This document shows, one piece after another, positions 32,427 to 40,968 of a stretch of DNA of 53,315 nt. Numbering within the stretch: position 1 is the stretch's first letter; each line of letters begins with the position of its first letter. Both the position numbers and the translations under genes were made by a program. The notes below the pieces were generated by a model. The model did not search any database, was not told the origin of the DNA, and worked only from the letters and a program-made list of their open reading frames with translations. The DNA is from Deltaproteobacteria bacterium (GTDB lineage Archaea > Thermoplasmatota > Poseidoniia > Poseidoniales > Poseidoniaceae): assembly GCA_028344335.1 (NCBI GenBank), contig JAOMAZ010000009.1, positions 1-53,315 on the forward strand, read 5' to 3'.

Positions 32427-33128
32427 TTATGTGTAAATCATATACATGTAAGATGCATATGCTTGCCAACCTATCAAAACCAAGATGGTTATAATTGGTA
32501 GCCACCACAATTTACTCCGCTTTTTCTTCTTCTTGTCTGCAACTGGATTTATTGGTAGTAATGGAACTGCTTCTTCAACATCCGCGATTGGAGGGGGTAA
32601 ATCGATTGCAGGAAGGGGAAGAGGTGGAAGGTTTAGCAACGGGGCGCCGTCTGATTCAATTGATACTTCAATAACATCTTCATCTTTCATCGGGTGTAAT
32701 TCATCGAGGTCTTCAAGGCCTGGTGCTTCAGGAATATCTCCAAGGATTGCTTCCCATTTTTTTTCTAGAGCAGTATCTGTGATTGGTTTCTCTAACCATG
32801 CTACTGCACCAGCAGAATGGGCTGCATCTTCTGCAGTTTCACTCAATCTACGCGGAGCCAAAAATACTATTCTGCAATCTCCGCCATGTTCCCTCATTTC
32901 TAAGGCTGCTACGTGACCATCAAGGGTTGGAATGTCTAGTGATATCATTACTAATTCAGGTTCATGGCGGATATACTCATCCACTGCTTTATCACCATCT
33001 ATGCATTCTATAACATTGAATTCCCGTTGTTTAAAAATTTGCTTCAAACGCATCATCGTCATTTCATTATTATCGACAATTAACGCAGTCGGTGCCAGAG
33101 GGTCATCAACCTCGCTAACACGGCTCAT
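32427..33128 (-). CDS. Receiver (CheY-like) domain with proline-rich linker and C-terminal membrane anchor
   Basis: Residues ~13-125 form a receiver domain: ALIVDNNEMTMMRLKQIFKQREF, the phospho-Asp candidate in VMISLDIPTLDG, and the conserved Lys in WLEKPITD. Only one of the two acidic-pocket residues is clear (DN rather than DD/DE). An acidic and Pro-rich linker follows, then a basic KKKKKRSK and a single hydrophobic helix (LWWLPIITILVLIGWQAYASY) at the C-terminus. A receiver anchored by its tail and lacking any output domain is an unusual design, presumably acting through a membrane partner. No histidine kinase is nearby. Confidence 0.8.
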   Translation of the reverse strand: MSRVSEVDDPLAPTALIVDNNEMTMMRLKQIFKQREFNVIECIDGDKAVDEYIRHEPELVMISLDIPTLDGHVAALEMREHGGDCRIVFLAPRRLSETAEDAAHSAGAVAWLEKPITDTALEKKWEAILGDIPEAPGLEDLDELHPMKDEDVIEVSIESDGAPLLNLPPLPLPAIDLPPPIADVEEAVPLLPINPVADKKKKKRSKLWWLPIITILVLIGWQAYASYMYMIYT

Positions 33129-33177
33129 ATTTTCCTCTCAACCCACTTGAGGTCAAGAAGCGTTCGCAGAATGGGAC

Positions 33178-33570
33178 TCATTCTTCCTCGTTATCGCTAG
33201 CCATTACTTCAGCCGGACCGTCTCGCGGATTTGTGAATGCTTCTTTGGTAATTCCACTTTCTTTTTCAGCTTCTTCTTGTTGGCGTTTGACTTCTGGGGC
33301 TCTGACAAATTGCATTTGCAATTCTGAAATTACACCACGTAACATTTGTTCTTCTGTAGAGTGGAGGTTGCCCGCAGTTTTATCTTGGAGAGTTGTCAAG
33401 ATATCGATCGACTCTTTGGCTTCTGTCGGGTTCCATCTAGCAAGGCCTTCATGATCAGCAATGTAACCCATGTTTACTAGAGCTGAACGCTGAAACATGT
33501 GGATGACGGTGAAAAAACGGGCGCTCCCTTCGTTTGTGAATAGGTCTTCTTCGGACATTAGATGTCGCAT
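33178..33570 (-). CDS. DUF1844-family protein
   Basis: Matches the DUF1844 pattern: FFTVIHMFQRSALVNMGYI, ID-ILTTLQDKTAGNLHSTEEQMLRGVISELQMQFV. These are short helical proteins widespread in bacteria, of unknown function. A polar, acidic tail follows. The track start (33603) overlaps ftsY; ATG 33570 or 33558 avoids this. It lies just downstream of ftsY on the same strand. Confidence 0.7.
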   Translation of the reverse strand: MRHLMSEEDLFTNEGSARFFTVIHMFQRSALVNMGYIADHEGLARWNPTEAKESIDILTTLQDKTAGNLHSTEEQMLRGVISELQMQFVRAPEVKRQQEEAEKESGITKEAFTNPRDGPAEVMASDNEEE

Positions 33571-33593
33571 GCAGCCGTCTTTGATGAACCTGT

Positions 33594-34964
33594 TCAAGCC
33601 CAAAGCTGGTCAAGTAACCAATCTGGGTCGAATTGGATTAGGTCATCATATTCTTGACCAATACCTGCAAGAACGATTGGGCGCGAGGTAGAAAAGGCGA
33701 TTGAAAGGCCAGCCCCGCCTTTGGCGTCAGTATCCATTTTTGAAAGAACAGCTCCGTCGAAATTGAGAATTTTCTGAAACTGAACTGCTTGTTCTACCGC
33801 ATCATTTCCAGCCAATGCATCTCCAACAAAGAGTACTAGGTGTGGCTGACATACTCTGTGTACTTTGTTCAATTCATTCATTAAATTAGTTTTATTCTGC
33901 ATTCTACCTGCAGTATCAACTAAAACAACATCAATGCCTTTTGCTTTAGCACTTTCAACAGCATCACGTGCAATTGCGGCTGCGTCGCCTCCACGTTGAC
34001 TAGATATGCACTTTATTCCAATTCTATCGCAATGGGTTTCTAATTGTTCAATTGCACCAGCACGAAAAGTGTCTGCTGCTGCTGCAATAACGGCCCTACC
34101 TTCTTTCTTTAACCGGTAAGCAATTTTTGCTGTGGTAGTTGTTTTTCCTGTTCCATTAACTCCCACTAGCATAATGATTACAGGTGTATCTCCTGCTTCT
34201 ATCATACCATCTACTGTGGCATTAAAGTCCCAATAATCTGCTTCTAATAATGTATGAAGAGCGCGTTTTAAACTGGCTTCAACTACCTTTGCTAAGTTTG
34301 CACCTTTACGTAATTGACTACCTATCAATTCTTTTCGCAATGCTGTCAAAACTTCGGCAACTGCATCACTGCTCATATCGGCCTCAAGTAGTGCCCATTC
34401 AAGTTCCTCAAGCAACTCATCCAATGCACCGCTTGCTTTGATTGTTCTACCGCCACTCTCTACGACTCCCCCTCCAAGGTCAATTTTTATGTCTCGGCCT
34501 TCATTGGTTGAAACGCTCTTCGCTCCAGAAGAGCCTTTTGGTGCGGCTTGCACTGCGACTAATTGTCTACCTGTTGTTGAACGCATCATGTGCAAATCAA
34601 CTTTGGAACCCTTTACGCGACTAACCTCTTTCAAGCCTCGTTTCTTTGCTTCCTTAGCGGTTTTTCTTGATTGTTTTTCTTCAGACTTCTTTGTTGATTC
34701 TATTCGCTTACGTTCTTTTTTTGATAATCCAACAGGAAGGGGGGCTTCGTCAAGTTCATCATCCCACTCGTCCCATCCCTCTTCTTCAACGGAAACCGCT
34801 TCTTGGATTTCTTCAATATCATCCCATTCTTCCTCAACGACTTCTTCTTTGGTAGATTCTGCCACCCTTGCTTCTTCAGGATCTGATGGTGTTGAAAGGG
34901 CGTCCATATCTGTGTCATCAACCACTTCCTGAAGGCGCTTTTTGAATCTATCAAACAATCCCAT
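33594..34964 (-). CDS. ftsY: Signal recognition particle receptor FtsY
   Basis: SRP-GTPase that receives ribosome-SRP complexes at the membrane. An acidic N-terminal region (~residues 10-75, Glu/Asp/Trp-rich) is followed by a basic linker. The NG domain then carries VGVNGTGKTTTTAKIA (G1, ~268), AADTFRAGAIEQL (SRP insertion box), DVVLVDTAGRM (G3) and SKMDTDAKGGAGLS (G4). The C-terminal GIGQEYDDLIQFDPDWLLDQL is the usual FtsY end. It follows the pfdA/L20a genes, an archaeal arrangement. No srp54 in the window. Confidence 0.93.
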   Translation of the reverse strand: MGLFDRFKKRLQEVVDDTDMDALSTPSDPEEARVAESTKEEVVEEEWDDIEEIQEAVSVEEEGWDEWDDELDEAPLPVGLSKKERKRIESTKKSEEKQSRKTAKEAKKRGLKEVSRVKGSKVDLHMMRSTTGRQLVAVQAAPKGSSGAKSVSTNEGRDIKIDLGGGVVESGGRTIKASGALDELLEELEWALLEADMSSDAVAEVLTALRKELIGSQLRKGANLAKVVEASLKRALHTLLEADYWDFNATVDGMIEAGDTPVIIMLVGVNGTGKTTTTAKIAYRLKKEGRAVIAAAADTFRAGAIEQLETHCDRIGIKCISSQRGGDAAAIARDAVESAKAKGIDVVLVDTAGRMQNKTNLMNELNKVHRVCQPHLVLFVGDALAGNDAVEQAVQFQKILNFDGAVLSKMDTDAKGGAGLSIAFSTSRPIVLAGIGQEYDDLIQFDPDWLLDQLWA

Positions 34965-34973
34965 TTTTTCACC

Positions 34974-35177
34974 TCAGTCATCTAGGGTTAATTCACTTCC
35001 AAAGCCCCTGCGGCGGCGGGGTTTCTGTGTTTTTGTCTGCTCATCTTCAATGATTGGAGTTTCTTCAGAAGTTTGTTGTGGAGTAGATTCTTGAAATGTT
35101 TTTACTAATTCTTGGATTCTTTCTTCAGTAGCAAGTTTTTGTTCGTTGATTTCAACAATTACTGCAGCCAAGTCTTG
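34974..35177 (-). CDS. pfdA: Second half of prefoldin alpha, separated by an in-frame stop
   Basis: Directly after the TAA of the upstream pfdA frame, the same frame continues QDLAAVIVEINEQKLATEERIQELVKTFQES. This is the C-terminal coiled-coil helix expected in prefoldin alpha, followed by a polar, basic tail. The 65-residue track ORF begins at a TTG within this region. I read it as part of one gene rather than an independent protein, since the frame and heptad spacing continue across the stop. Confidence 0.75.
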   Translation of the reverse strand, partial: QDLAAVIVEINEQKLATEERIQELVKTFQESTPQQTSEETPIIEDEQTKTQKPRRRRGFGSELTLDD

Positions 35178-35468
35178 TTACCTCGAGTGCATTATCTCAA
35201 TCGCTGATTCAATACTTCTCTCACCAAATATATTCGAACCAAGATCAACAACCACTTTATCCGTTCCTGATGAAGGAAAATGAACCCCTGAACCAAGTGG
35301 AATCATTTTGTCCCCTTGTTGTTGTAAAGCTAACAAAGTTTGCTCGGTTTCTTCGTGCTCTTGATTGACTGTCAATAATTGAGTAAGTTGGTCTTCTATC
35401 TGTTGTAAACGTTGACGGTTTACCTCGACCAAGCGGGCGATTCTTTGTAATTCCGCTTTATCACTCAT
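35178..35468 (-). CDS. pfdA: Prefoldin subunit alpha, N-terminal part ending at an internal TAA
   Basis: Prefoldin captures unfolded proteins for the thermosome. The first coiled-coil helix (KAELQRIARLVEVNRQRLQQIEDQLTQLLTVNQ) and the central beta-hairpin region (MIPLGSGVHFPSSGTDKVVVDLGSNIFGERSIESAIEIMH) are present, but the second helix is cut off by TAA at 35178. A single change of TAA to GAA would restore R-E-QDLAAV. The start is ATG 35468; a GTG lies three codons upstream. It sits between L20a and ftsY. Confidence 0.85.
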   Translation of the reverse strand: MSDKAELQRIARLVEVNRQRLQQIEDQLTQLLTVNQEHEETEQTLLALQQQGDKMIPLGSGVHFPSSGTDKVVVDLGSNIFGERSIESAIEIMHSR

Positions 35469-35517
35469 CTTAGACACCGTCTCGCACTACTGCGGGTGTC
35501 ATCAACCCACCGCGAAT

Positions 35518-35781
35518 TCACTCTTCTTCAACAACTGCTGGACCTGCAACTGCAATCTGCTCACGAAAGTGGTTGATTACAAGTGGGTCCCTAGAGGTGT
35601 TTGGCTCAATTGCTTCACAAGAATCGATGTTGATTTGACGGCGATTAATACGATGCATACTGCCAAGTATCGAAAGAACACGGTGCGTTGCATCATCTGC
35701 ATCAGATGCTACAACGTCTTTACTGAAGTTCTGATTTTGGCGGCCGAATGGGGCGACGCCCTTTACTCTGAATGCCTGCAT
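35518..35781 (-). CDS. Large ribosomal subunit protein L20a (LX/eL20 family)
   Basis: An 87-residue archaeal LX-type protein: MQAFRVKGVAPFGRQNQNFSKDVVASDADDATHRVLSILGSMHRINRRQINI. The track ORF extends upstream to 35913; the ATG at 35779-35781 gives the family's normal start. The order L20a-pfdA-ftsY is a well-known archaeal cluster and anchors the taxonomic call. Its start is about 100 bases from the divergent subtilase gene. Confidence 0.88.
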   Translation of the reverse strand: MQAFRVKGVAPFGRQNQNFSKDVVASDADDATHRVLSILGSMHRINRRQINIDSCEAIEPNTSRDPLVINHFREQIAVAGPAVVEEE

Positions 35782-35884
35782 GGAGCCGGCCACCTGCGAA
35801 TCCCCCTTAAACGCGCTGGCGCGACCAAAGTCAACCCCTGAAGGCGTTGGTTTGACGTGTAATGGGCTACTCCGTGCCTCTGTA

Positions 35885-38800
35885 ATGTTCCAACACAAGG
35901 CATTTCTGCTCACCGCGATGATGGTGATAATGCCCTTTGGGGGGGCTTTTTCAATACCAATAACTCCCGCTGAGGAATATGAAACAATTCTCTATTCTGA
36001 AGATGGATGGACTGCGGAATCATGGTCTTCAGTGAGAAATATTGGTTTTGAGCCATTGCGGCTTATTTCTCCGAATGAGTTACTCGTTTGGGGGAGTAAA
36101 GGGGAGAGGGTTGGTGATGCTGAATGGCATGCTGGTATTGATGTTATAGAACCGGATGGGGATGTTAGAATTATTCTAGAACCGCGTTTACCTCATTCAG
36201 CGGTTTCTAAGATTTTGTCTACTTTAAATTCATATGAAATAGAATACCAACCAAGTCCAAACTCCCCACTACCAATGCGGATACTAACTGAATGGTATGG
36301 GATTGAGCCAATCTTACAAACTCCAGGTATTCTATGGGTTGAGCCAATTCTGGAAACAAAGGCTAGAAATGAAGTAGCGGCGGGGATAATGACTGAAGGT
36401 TTACTCAACTCCACAACAGCATGGGAATTCGGGTTAAATGGTAGTAATGTGGTTATTGCCTATGCAGATACCGGCATCGATCGAGACCATGCTTGTTTTC
36501 GAAATCAAACATCATCTTTAGGAAATGCAACTGGCATTCCTAGTCAAGAACATAGAAAAATTATCTTACTTAACGAATCATTGGATGACTGGGATGATCC
36601 AAGTCATAGCGATGGAAGACATGGAACTCACATTGGAGGAACTTTAGCATGTTCTTTCGTTGATGGAACAAATGCAAGTGAGGGGACGTCCCTGACTTAT
36701 GCAGCGAAACTCGTCGTTCAAGATATCGTTAACGAATCTGGATGGATTCCACCTGATGTAGATTGGTTGTTGTGGGAAGGGCTTACACAAGGCGCCGTTA
36801 TTCACTCGGATTCGTGGGGGGATGATACTACTCAATATACTGCCAGAACTTATGATTTCGATGCGTGGTCATCTGAGGTTCCTTGGTCTGTCGCTTTTAT
36901 TGCCCCAGGAAATAATGGTGGACAAATGATGGAGCCTGCAAATGCTCGTTCTGTTGTTGCTGTTGGAGTTTCAACAAAATCAGAAGAGCCTGGGCTCTAC
37001 CAATGGTCTTCAGTTGGAGAAGCACATGATGGAAGAAGAGGAATCCATATCACAACCCCTGGGATGGGAATTGTTTCAGCCAAAGCAGATGGAATCCATG
37101 ACTCTATGAATAATGGAACAAGAAGCAGTACCGGCTCCTCAATGGCTACCCCTGCCGCAGCCTCATTTACCGTAATTCTTCAACAGTTAGTAGAAGAAGG
37201 ATATTTCTCAAACGGTACAGGGTTTACACCCAGCGGACCACTTCTTCGAGCACTACTTGCTTTAGCAGCAGAACCAATACCAAACCTAGTACACAACCAA
37301 GGTACAACAGGGTTGGGGCCGGATAATATACAGGGGTGGGGAAGAGCGAATCTCTCAAGGTTGGTTAATTTCAATAATCTCTCAAATAGTAGCGTCTGGA
37401 TTCATGATTCTTACCAGATGGAAAATTGGCAACAAAATGTAGAAGATAGAGTGTGGGCTGCTGAAATAGATGGAAAACCACTTGACAGGGTTATACAAAG
37501 TGGTTGGGATGGAAGTGGTGCTATGGGGCCATTCATAAAAACTGGAGAATCTTATTCTTGGAATCTATCCTTAACTGGGGAGCAAATAGATGTTCGACTT
37601 TCGTGGTCACCTAGGCCAGAGCCTGCACAAATTGATGATTTGCAATTGAAATTGGAATTCCCTGATGGAAAGGTTGCATATGGGGATGATTTTGACGCTT
37701 TTGGGAATACTAATCTACACCAAAACTCACAACAAATGATGCCTATCAATGAAACTACTGTTGGAATCAGATTGCCTGTTTCAATGATTGGAGGTTTTGA
37801 ATCAGTCAATCTTACGGTCGAGGGGCGCTTCGTCAACATTGGAAATCAATCAGATATGCTAGGGGTTGATGGTGATAAAATCGGTTTTTCATTGGCTGTT
37901 AAGGGCCTAAAAAATAATATTTTACCCGAAATTCCCGAAATAATTGATCCTTTTGATGGGATGGAAATTACCCCTTGGTCAGAACTGAATGAGTATTATT
38001 GGGGGTCTGGAAATTCTGTTGATGGCCCTTATCTTGCAAGTATACCTGAAAACTGGCAAAGTAGTTTTTCTGACTTTTCGTTTAATGGATGGATTCATTT
38101 ATCCAATTATTTTAATTTGAGTTTAGTAAATTTTTCTGCTTTTAGATTAAATATTGACGGAAACTACTCACCTGAAGGATTTCAATTTAGATTGCTGAAT
38201 GACTCAATGTGGGGGGATAATAATTCCTCAACGGTGTGGGTTGGGAATGTTTCTTGGGGAGATGGTGGTGAATATAATTCTTCTAATTATTCTATTGTTC
38301 CATTGTTTTGGGAGGTGGAAAGTTTCTATGGAAATCTTTCTATTGATGTTATTGTTGAAATAGAAAACAATAGTTATTGGTATGCCATTCCATTCAGTGT
38401 TAATGAAAGAGAAAGAGGTGATGTTTTATGGTTTAATATTTCAGATTCCGAACAACATTATTTTGCTGAAGGTACTTTTGGTGGGGGTTCAATAGAAATT
38501 AATGCAAGTAGTTCATCCGGGTATCATTTAATTGAATACGATCCAACAAAAATTTACTCATTTGAAATTGGCTATGCAAATATTGAAAATAATATTGTTT
38601 CAAGCGAAAGTTTGCCGTTTCCATTATTAGTCTGTAATTCAAATATTGATTATTCCCATCTTGAAAATGCGACATTAATCAATAATTCTTATTCTTTTAA
38701 TTATACTGGACACTTAAAAAATGTTAATTTTTCCTCGTGTTATAGTGGTTTAAATTTAAATGTCATTCTAAAAGAAATTAATCTCAATATACTACCTAAT

Positions 38801-39796
38801 GGGGTAAAAGAATGGTTTGGTGGAAATAAGTCGGGTTATGATGTTAATATTATAGAGGTTTGGCCGATTGAACACCGTTGGTTTAATGAAAGTGGAAATA
38901 TTGAAAATGCGCCTGAAGGCCTGACTTGTTATCTAGAATCTATTGATTCCTTTTCTGGTTTGGTGATATCTTCAACAGAGTGTGGGCCTGGAAATATTCA
39001 TGCTCACCCTATGATGTCAACTCCAAGATTAAATTTAACTTGGTTAGAAGATGAGGTTGAAGTATCTTATGTGGAAAATGGATATTCTAGTGATGAGTTC
39101 TCATATTCTTTATATGAATTAGAAGATGTAGGGGTTGAAGCTTTTGATTGGGATGGTAAAACATATCTAAAGTGGAGTAATCCATTAAATCTGGAGCGTT
39201 CCGCTTGGCCTGTAATACTAAGGTCTAGTTATGGAATTGAAGTGAAGTTTCTTGAACAGAGAGAGGAATTTGAACTTTCAAAATATTGTGGGGAAGATGT
39301 TTGGATCTGGTGGCGCAAAGAAATGGCTTATGTTGGTTCAGATCAAATTGACACATGGGTAATAGAAGTTGGTGAGCACGAAATGCCAGAATCTGGATTC
39401 TTACCTTACCAATTTAATTTCTCTGAAAAATGGGTGATTTTGGAAATATCAGAAACATACCTTGATTATGGAGATTTGAATATAAGTGTAAGGTTAGAAA
39501 ACCTAGATAATGGAATGGTGATTGTATTTAATTTCAAGTCTTATGGAAAATCTCCCTATCCAACAAATCAACAAACTTTGGAGAGTAATGTTCGTTGTCC
39601 TGCTGAAGAATTGGAGTTTTACAGCACTACTACTGCGATTAGTGTAGGTGGTATTTCTGCTATTCTTTTGGTTATTAGTATTGCAGTTTGGAAGCGACGT
39701 CGAATTAATGATCAAATTGGTGTTCCAGAACCATTTGTTGGAAGTAGTAATTTGGCTGGTATCGTTTCCCCTTCTGAAGTGGATTCATCCAATTAG
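35885..39796 (+). CDS. Large cell-surface subtilisin-like serine protease
   Basis: 1303 residues from ATG 35885. An N-terminal signal (HKAFLLTAMMVIMPFGGAFS) leads to a propeptide-like region, then an S8 catalytic domain: Asp195 (VIAYADTGIDRDH), His246 (DGRHGTHIGGT), Asn343 (IAPGNNGG) and Ser419 (TGSSMATPAA). About 800 residues of beta-rich sequence with many N-x-S/T sequons follow. One C-terminal hydrophobic helix (GGISAILLVISIAVW) precedes RRR and a short cytoplasmic tail. The enzyme is therefore displayed outside and degrades protein in sea water or at the cell surface. The track ORF extends 35 codons upstream over L20a; ATG 35885 is chosen because it gives a proper signal peptide. Confidence 0.9.
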   Translation: MFQHKAFLLTAMMVIMPFGGAFSIPITPAEEYETILYSEDGWTAESWSSVRNIGFEPLRLISPNELLVWGSKGERVGDAEWHAGIDVIEPDGDVRIILEPRLPHSAVSKILSTLNSYEIEYQPSPNSPLPMRILTEWYGIEPILQTPGILWVEPILETKARNEVAAGIMTEGLLNSTTAWEFGLNGSNVVIAYADTGIDRDHACFRNQTSSLGNATGIPSQEHRKIILLNESLDDWDDPSHSDGRHGTHIGGTLACSFVDGTNASEGTSLTYAAKLVVQDIVNESGWIPPDVDWLLWEGLTQGAVIHSDSWGDDTTQYTARTYDFDAWSSEVPWSVAFIAPGNNGGQMMEPANARSVVAVGVSTKSEEPGLYQWSSVGEAHDGRRGIHITTPGMGIVSAKADGIHDSMNNGTRSSTGSSMATPAAASFTVILQQLVEEGYFSNGTGFTPSGPLLRALLALAAEPIPNLVHNQGTTGLGPDNIQGWGRANLSRLVNFNNLSNSSVWIHDSYQMENWQQNVEDRVWAAEIDGKPLDRVIQSGWDGSGAMGPFIKTGESYSWNLSLTGEQIDVRLSWSPRPEPAQIDDLQLKLEFPDGKVAYGDDFDAFGNTNLHQNSQQMMPINETTVGIRLPVSMIGGFESVNLTVEGRFVNIGNQSDMLGVDGDKIGFSLAVKGLKNNILPEIPEIIDPFDGMEITPWSELNEYYWGSGNSVDGPYLASIPENWQSSFSDFSFNGWIHLSNYFNLSLVNFSAFRLNIDGNYSPEGFQFRLLNDSMWGDNNSSTVWVGNVSWGDGGEYNSSNYSIVPLFWEVESFYGNLSIDVIVEIENNSYWYAIPFSVNERERGDVLWFNISDSEQHYFAEGTFGGGSIEINASSSSGYHLIEYDPTKIYSFEIGYANIENNIVSSESLPFPLLVCNSNIDYSHLENATLINNSYSFNYTGHLKNVNFSSCYSGLNLNVILKEINLNILPNGVKEWFGGNKSGYDVNIIEVWPIEHRWFNESGNIENAPEGLTCYLESIDSFSGLVISSTECGPGNIHAHPMMSTPRLNLTWLEDEVEVSYVENGYSSDEFSYSLYELEDVGVEAFDWDGKTYLKWSNPLNLERSAWPVILRSSYGIEVKFLEQREEFELSKYCGEDVWIWWRKEMAYVGSDQIDTWVIEVGEHEMPESGFLPYQFNFSEKWVILEISETYLDYGDLNISVRLENLDNGMVIVFNFKSYGKSPYPTNQQTLESNVRCPAEELEFYSTTTAISVGGISAILLVISIAVWKRRRINDQIGVPEPFVGSSNLAGIVSPSEVDSSN

Positions 39797-39863
39797 CGCG
39801 ACTCAACCTTGAAGACCACTTCGGCGGTGGCACGACTACGCCGCGGCGACGCGAGGTATTAAA

Positions 39864-40868
39864 ATGGCAGAAAGACTCTACTTAGGAATAGACCTTGGGA
39901 CATACCAATCCACAATTGCTTCAAGTGATGGTAAAATGCACACTATTGAAACTGTGGTGGGAAAACCAAAGGACCCCGTTGCTCGAAATATGCTTGGAAG
40001 AGATGTATTATTTGGTTCAGATGCATTAGAGAAGAAATTAGCTTGTAATATCTACCGCCCAATGGCTGCTGGTGTTGCTCAAGATGATGAGGCAAACTTG
40101 GCTGCTGCAAAGGCGTTCGTCACTCACTTGATTGAGTCTGTTGACCCAGAAGAATTTGATGAAGTATACGGCGTCATTTGTAGTCCTTCACACATCACCT
40201 TCACTGACAAATCAAACCTTGTCGCAACCCTACGTGGTCAAGTCAATGCAATTATGGTAGTTAGCGAACCGTTTGCTACTGGTTTTGACCAAGACCAATA
40301 CATGGGTTCAATTGTTGTAGATATTGGTGCAGGAACAACTGATATTGCTCGCTTATACGGTACTTTCCCTAACGAAAGTGATGAAGATACAGTTCTTGAG
40401 GCTGGAGATTGGCTTGATGGAATACTTATGGATTTAGTCTCGAAGAAATATACGGGAGCACAGTTGACAAAAGACATGGTTCGATTGTGGAAAGAAAAAT
40501 ATTCCTATGTTGGTAGTGATGACCGTGAGTGTGAGGTAGAACTATCTGTTGAAGGAAAGAAGAATATTGTAGATGTTGGAGATATAATTCGCCAAGGTTG
40601 TGAACAACTTATTCCTCACGTTGTTAATGGTGTTAAAGCAATTATTGCAACTGCTGATCCTGAATACCAACCTCAATTCCGAAACAACATCATCTTAAGT
40701 GGTGGTGGATCAATGATTGAAGGTGTTGCTGATATGGTTGCTGACCAATTAGCAGACATTGGAGATGTTCGAGTTTGGTGTGTTGAAAATCCAATTGAGA
40801 GTGTTGCATCTGGTGCTTTAAAGCTCGCTAGTGCAATGCCAGATGACCAATATACTGCAATCAACTAA
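39864..40868 (+). CDS. MreB/MamK-like actin homologue
   Basis: Actin/Hsp70-fold ATPase. Phosphate-1 is GIDLGTYQST (residues 8-17), phosphate-2 is VVDIGAGTTDIA (151-162) and the adenosine motif is IILSGGGSMIEG (277-287). Its wording follows MamK, the filament of magnetosome bacteria, more closely than MreB as I recall them: TIETVVGKPKD, LGRDVLFGSDALEKKLACN, VVSEPFATGFDQD, and a region ending EYQPQFRNNIILSGGG. No membrane-binding amphipathic N-terminus is present. A probable Shine-Dalgarno (GAGGT) precedes the ATG. It is followed 100 bases later by a coiled-coil gene. No other magnetosome genes are seen, so a MamK-like cytoskeletal role is inferred. Confidence 0.85.
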   Translation: MAERLYLGIDLGTYQSTIASSDGKMHTIETVVGKPKDPVARNMLGRDVLFGSDALEKKLACNIYRPMAAGVAQDDEANLAAAKAFVTHLIESVDPEEFDEVYGVICSPSHITFTDKSNLVATLRGQVNAIMVVSEPFATGFDQDQYMGSIVVDIGAGTTDIARLYGTFPNESDEDTVLEAGDWLDGILMDLVSKKYTGAQLTKDMVRLWKEKYSYVGSDDRECEVELSVEGKKNIVDVGDIIRQGCEQLIPHVVNGVKAIIATADPEYQPQFRNNIILSGGGSMIEGVADMVADQLADIGDVRVWCVENPIESVASGALKLASAMPDDQYTAIN

Positions 40869-40968
40869 GTGTTTTGGCAAGTCCTCGTAGGGGCCCATAA
40901 CTTGGGTCTTCAGTACCTTTCCAATGTGAAGGTTCAAGAATGGTCTGTCGCCGATGCAGTGCGATATC

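Noticed and set aside
34974-35171. Independent 65-residue gene between pfdA and ftsY
   Set aside because: It continues the pfdA frame exactly across the TAA and supplies the missing coiled-coil helix.
39864-40868. Full magnetosome cluster around the MamK-like gene
   Set aside because: No other mam-type genes were recognised within the window.
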